Source: an uncultured Cohaesibacter sp.
Lineage (GTDB): Bacteria > Pseudomonadota > Alphaproteobacteria > Rhizobiales > Cohaesibacteraceae
Length of the DNA: 64,000 nt
Direction: 5' to 3'
Assembly (NCBI RefSeq): GCF_963664735.1
Contig: NZ_OY761553.1
Span: 573,303-637,302, forward strand
The translations under genes were made by a program, and so were the position numbers. Shown here piece after piece: positions 35,823 through 43,964 of this stretch. Numbering within the stretch: the stretch's first letter is position 1; every line of letters starts with the position of its first letter. The notes beneath the pieces were generated by a model that saw only the letters and a program-made list of their open reading frames with translations, ran no database searches and was not told where the DNA came from.

Positions 35823-36683
35823 ATGCGCAGTCCAGACGATATATTGCACGACTTTGGAGAGTTGATCAGACAGGAGGCGATTTTGCCGAAGTCTGAATGG
35901 GCCGCAGGTCCTCTCAAGGTTGGTGTGGATCTTGGAACGGCCAATATCGTGCTGTCTGTGGTCGATGCCAGTAATCGACCTGTAGCTGGCGCAAGTTACC
36001 GCTCAACGGTGGTTCGCGACGGGATCGTGGTTGACTATGTGGGGGCTGTTCAGGCCGTACGGTCCCTGAAAGCTAAATTGGAGGACCGCTTGGGGCAGCA
36101 ACTCGTTTGTGCTGCCACTGCCATTCCTCCGGGGATTCATGCTGGCAACGCCAAGGCTATCGGCAATGTGGTCGAAGCTGCCGACATGGAACTTGTTGAA
36201 ATTGTTGATGAACCGACAGCTGCATCGCGTGTTTTGATGGTGAGCGATGGTGCCGTCGTTGACGTGGGCGGCGGCACCACGGGGATCAGTATTCTAAAAG
36301 ATGGCAAGGTTCTGGGGTCCTTTGATGAGGCAACCGGGGGCACGCACATGACGCTCGTTTTAGCGGGAGCTTACGGCATGAGCTTTGACGAGGCCGAAGA
36401 GTTCAAGCTTGCCGGAGCCAATGAGCAAGATGTCTTTCCTGTCATTCGTCCTGTCGTTGATAAGATGGCAAGTATCGTCACGAAGTTTATCAATGGCAGT
36501 GATGTCGAGGATATTTATGTGGTGGGTGGTGCCTGCACTTTCTCGGATTTTGAAAAAGTGTTCGAAAAGCAGACGGGCATAAGGGTAATCAAGCCGGCGG
36601 AACCCCTGCTGGTAACGCCTCTCGGAATTGCAATGTACGACCAGAATATTCGTTCCGGTGTGCAGGCAGGGGGGGCGCAATGA
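35823..36683 (+). CDS. eutJ: EutJ-family actin/Hsp70-like ATPase of the microcompartment operon
   Basis: The 286-residue product has the phosphate-1 block VGVDLGTANIVLSVVD, phosphate-2 block VVDVGGGTTGISIL and adenosine block VVGGACTFSDFEKVF of the actin/Hsp70 superfamily, and the EutJ length. EutJ is common in ethanolamine and GRM loci and may act as a chaperone or reactivase-like factor; its function is not settled. Its stop overlaps the next start by four bases (ATGA). Confidence 0.9.
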   Translation: MRSPDDILHDFGELIRQEAILPKSEWAAGPLKVGVDLGTANIVLSVVDASNRPVAGASYRSTVVRDGIVVDYVGAVQAVRSLKAKLEDRLGQQLVCAATAIPPGIHAGNAKAIGNVVEAADMELVEIVDEPTAASRVLMVSDGAVVDVGGGTTGISILKDGKVLGSFDEATGGTHMTLVLAGAYGMSFDEAEEFKLAGANEQDVFPVIRPVVDKMASIVTKFINGSDVEDIYVVGGACTFSDFEKVFEKQTGIRVIKPAEPLLVTPLGIAMYDQNIRSGVQAGGAQ

Positions 36684-37513
36684 TCCCGGATCTGTCTCGC
36701 ATTATCACTTCCGTTCTGGTTGAGATTATTTCGGAAAAAATTGTGGAGCGACTGTCAGCAATGAAGCGTAAAGCTTTGGTTTTGTTTGATCTGTCGGACT
36801 ACGGGCTTGGAGATGCCATTCAACAACTGAACAAGCTGCATGGCGATGGTTGGTCACTGGAAATCGCAGGTACAAATGAAGCGCTTGGAGCCATACCCTC
36901 CACCTTCCCCGGCCAGGCGCTTGCCGTACCTCAGTTGACTTGGAACGTTGTTGATGCGGCATCTCCAATGTCCGCTCTTGCGCCGATGCTCTCGCGTAAC
37001 ACGCTGCTCATCCTTCCCAATCTGAGCCAGACTTCGGCCGCAAAAGTGGCAAATGGTATCGCTGATGATGTGCCTTCAAGAGCGATGGTGGCGGCTCTGG
37101 AAGCAGGCAAGAAAATCGTGGTTGGCAAAAATGGTTGTTGCCCGGCTTGTCGAGATCGGGATGGCAGCGTCTTTCTGGCGAATGATGCCTATCGGTCGAT
37201 GATGATTTCCAATCTGGAAAAACTTGATGCTTTTGGCGTTCAGCTCAGTCTTGCTCCGAAGCTTTCTGAAGTTGTCAATCGGTCTGTAAAGCCGCTTATG
37301 CTTGGTCCTCAATCCAAACAGTCGGCTCAAGGCCTTCCCGTTTTAAAGCCACAAACTCCAAAGATTGCCACTGCTGAAAGCAAGAGTGTTTTCGGCTGGA
37401 GGGACGCAAAGTTTGTGAGTGGCTCAACCGTTAACCTCGCACAGAGCGTAATCATCACGCCTCTTGCGCTTGAAGAGCTGAGGGCGCGGAACATAAGCGT
37501 CATCAGACATTGA
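36680..37513 (+). CDS. PduM-like microcompartment-associated protein
   Basis: The 277-residue product begins with a hydrophobic amphipathic helix (PDLSRIITSVLVEIISEKIV) and ends with a block (SVIITPLALEELRARNISVI) resembling the C-terminus of PduM; DAFGVQLSLAPKLSEVV also resembles a PduM segment. It is longer than PduM (about 160 residues) by a central part that contains CCPACRD and has some likeness to flavoprotein-type proteins found in other GRM loci. PduM is needed for normal shell formation in Salmonella. The assignment is by local resemblance and position, so it is moderate. Confidence 0.55.
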   Translation: MIPDLSRIITSVLVEIISEKIVERLSAMKRKALVLFDLSDYGLGDAIQQLNKLHGDGWSLEIAGTNEALGAIPSTFPGQALAVPQLTWNVVDAASPMSALAPMLSRNTLLILPNLSQTSAAKVANGIADDVPSRAMVAALEAGKKIVVGKNGCCPACRDRDGSVFLANDAYRSMMISNLEKLDAFGVQLSLAPKLSEVVNRSVKPLMLGPQSKQSAQGLPVLKPQTPKIATAESKSVFGWRDAKFVSGSTVNLAQSVIITPLALEELRARNISVIRH

Positions 37514-37525
37514 AAGGTCAAGACA

Positions 37526-37801
37526 ATGTATCTGGCTAAAGTCATTGGCACCGTGGTTTCTACCAGTAAGGACATGTCTCTTTCGGGGGCGAAACTATTG
37601 GTCGTGGCAAAGCTCAACGAAAAGCTGGAACCGACCGGAGAGACCGAAGTTACTGTCGATACGGTGGGGGCTGGTAACGATGAGATCGTGATTGTTACCC
37701 GCTACAGTTCTGCTCGGAAGGCTGCCATGCTTGAGGATTCCGTTACCGACGCTGCGATCGTTGGCATCGTGGATACCGTTGAAACCAAGCATAACTGGTA
37801 G
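37526..37801 (+). CDS. eutN: Pentameric vertex shell protein (EutN/CcmL/PduN family)
   Basis: The 91-residue product starts MYLAKVIGTVVSTSKDMSL and continues KLLVVAKLNE, VDTVGAGNDEIVIV and AAIVGIVDTVE, the normal pattern of BMC-P pentamers that cap the shell vertices. It is the only vertex protein in the locus. The gene starts 12 bases after the PduM-like stop. Confidence 0.95.
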   Translation: MYLAKVIGTVVSTSKDMSLSGAKLLVVAKLNEKLEPTGETEVTVDTVGAGNDEIVIVTRYSSARKAAMLEDSVTDAAIVGIVDTVETKHNW

Positions 37802-37812
37802 GGAAATGGAAA

Positions 37813-38337
37813 ATGTTGACGGCAGAAAACAGGGAGTTGATTGCGCAGCTGATCAATCGCGAGATTGCGCGAGTGAGCCCTGGTCTCCAGAACCAGACCC
37901 TGACTTTGCAGGAAGCCAAGCTTTTGGCGGACCTTGCGCAGAGGGAGTCTTTGAGGATTGGTGTGCCAATTGTTGTTTCGATTGCGGATCCCTCCGGTCA
38001 ACAAATCCTGTTTCATCGGATGGAAAACAGCCTGCCGGTGAGTTCTCAACTGGCGACCGACAAGGCCTATACAGCAGCGACCTTTCGCATGAGTACCGAG
38101 GCGTTGGGAAAACTGGCCCAACCCGGTGAAATGCTTTTTGGCGTGCAAGCCAACATTGGCGGGCGCGTCGTGATTTTCGGCGGTGGCGCTCCCTGCTACC
38201 GCGATGGTGCCGTGATCGGTGCCATTGGAGTGAGTGGAGGCACTGCATATGAGGATATGCAGATCGCCGAGCGCGCTCTGACCCAATTTTCGGATAAACC
38301 AGAGCCCGTCTCTGAGGAAGGAAGAAACCGTGAATGA
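37813..38337 (+). CDS. PduO C-terminal/GlcG (HbpS)-like protein with N-terminal targeting-like helix
   Basis: The 174-residue product has the GlcG/HbpS domain (GVPIVVSIADPSGQQILFHR, DKAYTAATFRMST, GGAPCYRDGAVIGAIGVSGG) found at the C-terminus of PduO and alone in many GRM loci. Its biochemical role there is unknown; haem or cobalamin binding has been described for relatives. The first 20 residues (ENRELIAQLINREIARV) form an amphipathic helix like an encapsulation peptide. It overlaps the aldehyde dehydrogenase start by eight bases, so translation is coupled. Confidence 0.85.
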   Translation: MLTAENRELIAQLINREIARVSPGLQNQTLTLQEAKLLADLAQRESLRIGVPIVVSIADPSGQQILFHRMENSLPVSSQLATDKAYTAATFRMSTEALGKLAQPGEMLFGVQANIGGRVVIFGGGAPCYRDGAVIGAIGVSGGTAYEDMQIAERALTQFSDKPEPVSEEGRNRE

Positions 38338-40027
38338 TCAACAGATCTCCGAAGCTGTAACAAGAGTGCTTAGCAGCTTTGGTGGAGCGAGTGCCGCGCC
38401 TGCGGTTCCTGCTCCGGTCAAAAATATTGCGGTGGCAAAAAAGACCCCCAATGAGGATCAGGTGACCAATCTTGTCGCTCAGATTCTTGGTGAAAGCAAA
38501 AATGTCAGCGGCGCGAAAAATGCGGAATATGTTCCAAGTCCGACAAAATGTGGCTGGGAACGGTCTGATAAGTCTGCCGCCAAAGATGACTGCATGGTTT
38601 CCGATGTGATCGCCAAAGTGCTTACAGAAACGATGAGCCAAAAGCCATGCGCTAATGCAAAACCTGCTTGTGCTTCTTTGGACATTTCCGATGCTGAAGC
38701 AACCGAGCTTGGTGACGGTGTTTTTGCAACGATGGATGAAGCCGTCGAAGCGGCCGCAGTTGCTCAGAAGCAATATCTCTTCTGCTCGATGGAAGAACGC
38801 CAGACCTTTATTGATGGTATCCGTGAAGTGATCTTGCAGCCCGACATTCTGGACCGGATTTCCCGTATGGGAGCTGAGCAGACTGGCATGGGCAAATATG
38901 AACACAAGATCATCAAAAATCGTCTCGCTGCCGAAAAGACGCCGGGCACCGAAGACCTGACGACCGAGGCTTGCAGTGGTGACGGCGGGCTGACTTTGGT
39001 GGAATATTCGGCCTTTGGTGTCATAGGTTCCATTACACCGACCACGAACCCGACGGAAACCATCATTTGTAACTCGATCGGCATGTTGGCCGCAGGCAAC
39101 TCTGTCGTTTATAGCCCGCATCCACGCGCTCGGGTGGTTTCCTTGCTGACGATCAAACTGATCAACCGCAAGCTGGCTACCCTCGGGGCTCCGGCCAACC
39201 TGATTACCACGGTGCAGGAACCATCCATCGACAACACCAATGCAATGATGCAGCATCCGAAAATCCGCATGCTGGTTGCCACCGGTGGGCCGGGTATTGT
39301 TAAAACGGTCATGTCCACCGGCAAAAAGGCCATCGGCGCCGGTGCAGGCAACCCTCCGGTCGTGGTTGATGAAACTGCTGATATTGAGAAGGCTGCGGTT
39401 GATATCATCAATGGATGCAGCTTTGACAATAACCTGCCATGCATCGCAGAAAAGGAAATTGTCGCGGTCAATCAGATTGCTGACTATCTGATTTCCTGCA
39501 TGACCAAATGCGGTGCTTATCTGGTGGAAGATCCTGCAGTGGTCAAGAAACTGGAGGAGCTGGTTATCAGTGATAAGGGCGGGCCGCAGACCTCTTGCGT
39601 GGGTAAAAGTGCCGTCTACCTACTCGACAAGGTTGGTATCAAGGTCGGGGAAGACATCAAGGTCATTCTCATCGATCTGCCCAAGGACCATCCTTTTGTG
39701 CAAGTCGAGTTGATGATGCCAATCCTGCCATTGGTTCGGGTGCCAGATGTGGACGAAGCGATTGATTTCGCCGTTGAGGTTGAGCATGGCAATCGCCACA
39801 CAGCGATGATGCATTCTACCAATGTTCGTAAGCTGACCAAGATGGCCAAGCTCATCCAGACAACAATCTTCGTTAAAAACGGTCCGTCTTATGCGGGTAT
39901 CGGTGTCGGCGGTGAAGGATATACGACCTTTACCATCGCCGGGCCAACCGGAGAGGGGCTGACTGGGCCGAAGGCCTTTGCTCGCAAACGCCGGTGCGTG
40001 ATGGTTGAGTCTCTCAATGTTCGATAG
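38330..40027 (+). CDS. CoA-acylating aldehyde dehydrogenase (PduP/EutE-like) with three encapsulation-peptide-like helices
   Basis: The enzyme converts the aldehyde to acyl-CoA with NAD+. The core from about residue 120 has VIGSITPTTNPTETIICNS, the NAD-binding region VATGGPGIVKTVMSTG and the catalytic Cys (C371 in FDNNLPCIAEKE). The 565-residue length is about 100 more than PduP. The extra sequence is at the N-terminus and holds three short amphipathic helices at residues 4-17 (QQISEAVTRVL), 42-55 (EDQVTNLVAQIL) and 88-102 (CMVSDVIAKVL), separated by Ala/Pro/Lys-rich linkers. One such helix is the norm. The start is GTG 38330 with GGAAGG upstream; no ATG is in frame nearby. Confidence 0.94.
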   Translation: MNDQQISEAVTRVLSSFGGASAAPAVPAPVKNIAVAKKTPNEDQVTNLVAQILGESKNVSGAKNAEYVPSPTKCGWERSDKSAAKDDCMVSDVIAKVLTETMSQKPCANAKPACASLDISDAEATELGDGVFATMDEAVEAAAVAQKQYLFCSMEERQTFIDGIREVILQPDILDRISRMGAEQTGMGKYEHKIIKNRLAAEKTPGTEDLTTEACSGDGGLTLVEYSAFGVIGSITPTTNPTETIICNSIGMLAAGNSVVYSPHPRARVVSLLTIKLINRKLATLGAPANLITTVQEPSIDNTNAMMQHPKIRMLVATGGPGIVKTVMSTGKKAIGAGAGNPPVVVDETADIEKAAVDIINGCSFDNNLPCIAEKEIVAVNQIADYLISCMTKCGAYLVEDPAVVKKLEELVISDKGGPQTSCVGKSAVYLLDKVGIKVGEDIKVILIDLPKDHPFVQVELMMPILPLVRVPDVDEAIDFAVEVEHGNRHTAMMHSTNVRKLTKMAKLIQTTIFVKNGPSYAGIGVGGEGYTTFTIAGPTGEGLTGPKAFARKRRCVMVESLNVR

Positions 40028-40056
40028 AGTAGCAATTCCCTTTGCTGCTCTCCAAG

Positions 40057-40118
40057 GGTCAGGCGTTCGCGCCTGGCCACTCTAATCAAATGGCTTTTGG
40101 GCTATTTCCAAGAAGCCA
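40057..40118 (+). other. Two hairpins between the aldehyde dehydrogenase and grpU genes
   Basis: The first (40057-40078) is a nine-pair stem with one G-T pair closing a TTCG tetraloop. The second (40091-40118) pairs TGGCTTTTGG with CCAAGAAGCCA with one bulge. Neither has a T-run, so message processing or stability is as likely as termination. Confidence 0.5.
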
Positions 40119-40154
40119 AAAATAAGAATGAAGTTCTAAGGGGGAGACTGCGCC

Positions 40155-40457
40155 ATGAATGCAAGGATCATCAATGCGCCGCAACCAGATGTGCTGCTGA
40201 TGCTTCAACGCCGCATGCCTCCGCATGGCCGGACATGGGTCAAGGAACATAGCGTCGGCTCCATCGGTCTCATGCAGGTCAGTGTTACGGATCTGTTTTT
40301 CTTCTCAGATCTTGCTCTTAAGGCAGCAGACGTATTCACCGTCGAAATATATGGCACATGCCCTCAGCATGTAACGACCTTGGCAGTTTTGGGTGAGACC
40401 TCTGCCGTGAAAGCTGCAATGGAAGCGATCGAGATTGCAGGACAAACCAGCTTCTGA
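40155..40457 (+). CDS. grpU: GrpU-type BMC-H shell protein with an iron-sulfur pore motif
   Basis: The 100-residue product is a permuted BMC-H protein of the EutS/PduU/GrpU group: RIINAPQPDVLLMLQRRMP at the start, SIGLMQVSVTDLFFFSDLALKAADV, then LGETSAVKAAMEAIEIA. It carries YGTCPQH. The motif G-x-C-P-Q was described for GrpU shell proteins of GRE microcompartments, where three or more Cys from neighbouring subunits hold an Fe-S cluster in the pore. Electron transfer across the shell has been suggested for that cluster. GGGGAG precedes the ATG. Confidence 0.88.
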   Translation: MNARIINAPQPDVLLMLQRRMPPHGRTWVKEHSVGSIGLMQVSVTDLFFFSDLALKAADVFTVEIYGTCPQHVTTLAVLGETSAVKAAMEAIEIAGQTSF

Positions 40458-40497
40458 CCGGGATCGAGGCATAAAAAGGACTAAGTGGGAAAGAACA

Positions 40498-41418
40498 ATG
40501 GCCCCAATTAATTACGATCAGGAAGGTGTCGTTTTCGACATCCAGCGCTACTCAATTCATGACGGCCCCGGGGTCCGCACGATTGTCTTCCTAAAGGGAT
40601 GTCCGTTGCGTTGCCGCTGGTGCAGCAATCCAGAATCCCATGATCCCACTCCGGAGCTTTTTTACAAAGATTCCAGCTGCATCCATTGTGGCAAATGCGT
40701 CCCTGTCTGTCCGGTTGGGGCTCTGTCTCGCGACAATCCCGGTTTCGTGGATCGCGATAAGTGCATTCGCTGCGGTGCTTGTGCAGCTGTTTGTCCGACC
40801 GATGCCCTTACCCGGTCCGGCAAGGTCATGACTGTCAATCAGGTCATTCAGGAAGTGCGCAAGGATGCGACCCATTACCGGCGTTCTGGCGGCGGGGTCA
40901 CGCTTTCCGGTGGTGAGCCTTTGATGCAGAGTGATTTTTCGAGAGAGCTGCTCAAGGCCTGTCATGAACAGGGCTGGAACACCGCAATGGAAACGACGGC
41001 GTTCACGACACCCGAAATTATTGCTGACGTGATGCCTCACGTTGACAATGTACTGTTGGATATCAAGGCGATTGATCCTGCCGTGCATTTGGCTAACACG
41101 GGCGTTGATAATCGCATCATTCTGGAAAATGCAATCCGTACGGCAATGATCGGCAATTCGGTCGTCGTTCGTGTGCCTGTGGTTCCCGGTGTCAATGATA
41201 CTGAAAAGGCCATATCCGATATTGGCAATTTCGCCAAGATGTTGCCTGGCGTGGAAACGGTTCATTTGCTCGGATACCACTCTTATGGTGAGAACAAATA
41301 CGAGCTGCTCAATAAACCTTACCCTATGGGTGATATCCCGGATTTGCCCAAAGATGCTTTGCCTCCTCTCGTGAAGGTTATCGAAAATCTGGGGCTGAAT
41401 TGCGTCGTTGGCGGTTGA
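40498..41418 (+). CDS. Glycyl radical enzyme activase (radical SAM)
   Basis: The 306-residue product from ATG 40498 (GGAAAG upstream) has the radical-SAM cluster motif C-x3-C-x2-C in GCPLRCRWCSNP, two inserted [4Fe-4S] ferredoxin motifs (CIHCGKCVPVCP and CIRCGACAAVCP), typical of activases of diol dehydratase and related GREs, and the GGEP SAM-binding motif in LSGGEPLM. It abstracts a hydrogen from G824 of the GRE using SAM and an electron donor. The upstream part of the frame overlaps grpU and is probably not translated. Confidence 0.95.
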   Translation: MAPINYDQEGVVFDIQRYSIHDGPGVRTIVFLKGCPLRCRWCSNPESHDPTPELFYKDSSCIHCGKCVPVCPVGALSRDNPGFVDRDKCIRCGACAAVCPTDALTRSGKVMTVNQVIQEVRKDATHYRRSGGGVTLSGGEPLMQSDFSRELLKACHEQGWNTAMETTAFTTPEIIADVMPHVDNVLLDIKAIDPAVHLANTGVDNRIILENAIRTAMIGNSVVVRVPVVPGVNDTEKAISDIGNFAKMLPGVETVHLLGYHSYGENKYELLNKPYPMGDIPDLPKDALPPLVKVIENLGLNCVVGG

Positions 41419-41455
41419 TCAGAAGACCGTAACGTGAAGATGAGAGGAGAGCAGC

Positions 41456-42604
41456 ATGCGTAGACGGCTCGTAAGTGCAGAGTCGGTAACCGAGGGGCAT
41501 CCGGACAAGGTCTGTGATCAGATTTCCGATGCCATATTGGATGCCTATCTCGAACAGGACAAGAATGCGCGGGTTGCTGCAGAGACCGTAGCTGCTGGTG
41601 ACACGGTCTTTGTCGCTGGCGAAATTACGTCTCATGCTCATCTTGAAGTGACGCCGATTGTTCGGAAAACGATCCGGGAGATTGGCTATACAGATTCTGA
41701 AATTGGCTTTGATGCCGATCATTGTTTCCTGATTACCGACCTTAGAGAACAATCCCCAGACATCGCTCAGGGGGTTTCTCTTAACGGCGATATAGGCGCT
41801 GGTGATCAGGGAATTTTCTATGGGTTTGCTTGCGATGAAACGCCAACTTTCATGCCGGCACCCATTTACTATGCTCATCAATTGACCCGATCCTTGGCAA
41901 AGGCGCGCCACGATGGTTCGCTTCAATGGTTGCGTCCGGACGGTAAGGCTCAAGTGACATTCGTCTATGACGAAAATGGCCAGCCGGCTGAGGTGAGCAG
42001 TATCGTTGTTTCGACTCAACATGCTCCTGAAGTTGATAATAATTCTATTGTGCGTGGGGTGTTGGAACAGGTTGTTTGTCCAGTTTTGCAGCAATGGATT
42101 CGTTCTACGACCAGAGTGCACATAAATCCCACAGGACGATTTGTGGAAGGTGGTCCAAAAGCGGATACGGGCTTGACCGGGCGTAAGCTGATGGTTGATA
42201 CTTATGGAGGAATTGCCAGACATGGAGGCGGAGCTTTTTCTGGCAAAGATCCTACAAAAGTCGACAGATCAGCAGCCTATTACGCTCGCTATATCGCCAA
42301 GAATATCGTAGCTGCAGGTCTGGCAAGAAAATGCGAAGTTTCTCTAGCTTTTGCTATTGGGCAGACGGAACCTGAGATGGTTGATGTTGAGACATTTGGT
42401 ACATCAGTCGTCGACACGGACAAGTTGGTCAATGCTGTTAAGGACGCGTTTCCTCTTACGGTTTCCGGGATGATCGGTACACTGGATTTGCGTCGGCCAA
42501 TTTACAGGCAAACCGCAGCTTACGGGCATTTTGGCAGAGAAACCGAAGCGTTTCCATGGGAGGGAGTGGAACGTGCAGCAATCTTACGAAGGTTCTGCGA
42601 ATGA
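41456..42604 (+). CDS. metK: S-adenosylmethionine synthetase (MetK) encoded in the microcompartment operon
   Basis: The 382-residue product has all hallmarks of bacterial methionine adenosyltransferase: SVTEGHPDKVCDQISDA, GDIGAGDQGIFYGFACDE, the P-loop-like GGGAFSGKDPTKVDRSAAY and the C-terminal GHFGRE. It makes SAM from methionine and ATP. GAGAGGAG precedes the ATG 38 bases after the activase stop, and the sensor-kinase start overlaps its end by 32 bases, so it is a true operon member. A local SAM source for the activase is the natural reading; whether it is the only metK of the genome is unknown. Confidence 0.93.
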   Translation: MRRRLVSAESVTEGHPDKVCDQISDAILDAYLEQDKNARVAAETVAAGDTVFVAGEITSHAHLEVTPIVRKTIREIGYTDSEIGFDADHCFLITDLREQSPDIAQGVSLNGDIGAGDQGIFYGFACDETPTFMPAPIYYAHQLTRSLAKARHDGSLQWLRPDGKAQVTFVYDENGQPAEVSSIVVSTQHAPEVDNNSIVRGVLEQVVCPVLQQWIRSTTRVHINPTGRFVEGGPKADTGLTGRKLMVDTYGGIARHGGGAFSGKDPTKVDRSAAYYARYIAKNIVAAGLARKCEVSLAFAIGQTEPEMVDVETFGTSVVDTDKLVNAVKDAFPLTVSGMIGTLDLRRPIYRQTAAYGHFGRETEAFPWEGVERAAILRRFCE

Positions 42605-43931
42605 GGAGATAATTAGCTGGGGAGGAGAACAGGAAGAACTATCAGGAAAAGGTGATAAGGGCGCCCATATCGCTCGCAAGAAACTGTCCGATCTTATCAG
42701 CGTGGAGGTGCTGCAGAAGGTTCAGGATGATTTCAGTGCGGCAGTCGGTGTTGCTATCGTTATAGTTGATCCTGATGGTGTGCCTGTTACGCGTCCAAGT
42801 GGCTTTACTCCTTTTTGCAATACTGTGCGCAAGATGGATAAATTGCGCGAGCGGTGTTTTCATTGTGACGCAGTGGGCGGGCGTATTGCCTTGTCGACAG
42901 GTGAGCCGTCCATCTATAAGTGCCATTGTGGGCTGGTGGATTTTGCAGCGCCGATCATCATGAAAGATCAATATATTGGGGCGGTTATCGGTGGTCAGGT
43001 TCATTTGACGGATTTGCATGAAGGGGCAGATTTGGAGGACATGTCCAATCTGTTTGCCTCTGGAGATGCATGGGATGTAGACAAGCAGCTTGTCGAGTTG
43101 CATGAGGGTGCTTGGCAGCTGCCATATGATCGGCTTAGAAGTGCGGCTTACTCCCTGCTCAATATTGCGTCTCATTTGGCTGAAGAGAGCTACTCCAACG
43201 TTGTTTCTCAAGAGCTCTACGTCAAGAATATGCGCTTGATGGAAGAGTCAAAGAAACGCGCCGAGCTGGAGCGGTCTTTGCGAGAGGCGGAATTGCAGGC
43301 CTTGTCCTATCAGGTCAATCCGCATTTTCTTTTCAATGTTCTCAACACGATTTCCCGTTTGGCGCTGATTGAAGAAGCCGAAGAAACCGAAAAGACGGTG
43401 CATGCTTTTGCCGATATGATGCGCTACATCCTGAAAAAGAGCGGCAGCCAGTTTGCTCCTTTGGGAACCGAGGTGGAGCATGTCAAAAACTATCTTTATT
43501 TACAGAAACTTCGCTTAGGCGATCGGTTTGAAGTCTCTTTCGATGTGCCCGCGCAATTTAGTGAAGTGCTTTGTCCCTTCATGATCTTGCAGCCCATCGT
43601 CGAAAACTGCATCAACTACGCAGTGGAGCCCAGAGAGAGCGGAGGCCTTATCAAGATCAATGCCTATTCTGATGACCATGATCTGATCGTGGATATCGAA
43701 GATAATGGCGAGGGCATTTCTCAGAAGAGAAAACAATCTGTTCTTAAAGGTGAATCCGAGCACGGTAATCGCAAAAGCATTGGTATTTTCAATGTCGGGA
43801 GCAGGTTGCGTCACTTTTTCGGCGAGGAATATGCTCTGGAAATTGTGAGCCCTTACCGGCAAGGCAAGGGGACGCTTGTACGCATCAGGTTACCTTTGGA
43901 ATTCGATCCCTGTTCTGTTCAGATCAAGTAA
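42573..43931 (+). CDS. Soluble PocR-domain sensor histidine kinase (LytS-type)
   Basis: The 452-residue product from GTG 42573 (GGGAG upstream) has no membrane segment. Residues about 40-190 form a PocR-type ligand-binding domain (VGVAIVIVDPDGVPVTRPSGF, CxxC-like RCFHCDAVGG, YKCHCGLVDFAAPI), known from regulators of propanediol use. A short coiled coil leads to a His_kinase/LytS-type dimerisation region with H251 in SYQVNPHFLFNVLNTISRL and an ATPase domain (VENCINYAVEPRESGG, IEDNGEGIS). It probably senses the diol, or an intermediate, in the cytoplasm and controls the AraC-type regulator encoded next. Confidence 0.9.
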   Translation: MQQSYEGSANEEIISWGGEQEELSGKGDKGAHIARKKLSDLISVEVLQKVQDDFSAAVGVAIVIVDPDGVPVTRPSGFTPFCNTVRKMDKLRERCFHCDAVGGRIALSTGEPSIYKCHCGLVDFAAPIIMKDQYIGAVIGGQVHLTDLHEGADLEDMSNLFASGDAWDVDKQLVELHEGAWQLPYDRLRSAAYSLLNIASHLAEESYSNVVSQELYVKNMRLMEESKKRAELERSLREAELQALSYQVNPHFLFNVLNTISRLALIEEAEETEKTVHAFADMMRYILKKSGSQFAPLGTEVEHVKNYLYLQKLRLGDRFEVSFDVPAQFSEVLCPFMILQPIVENCINYAVEPRESGGLIKINAYSDDHDLIVDIEDNGEGISQKRKQSVLKGESEHGNRKSIGIFNVGSRLRHFFGEEYALEIVSPYRQGKGTLVRIRLPLEFDPCSVQIK

Positions 43932-43964
43932 AGACGTTCCTCGTCATCTGTTAGGAGTTAAGTC

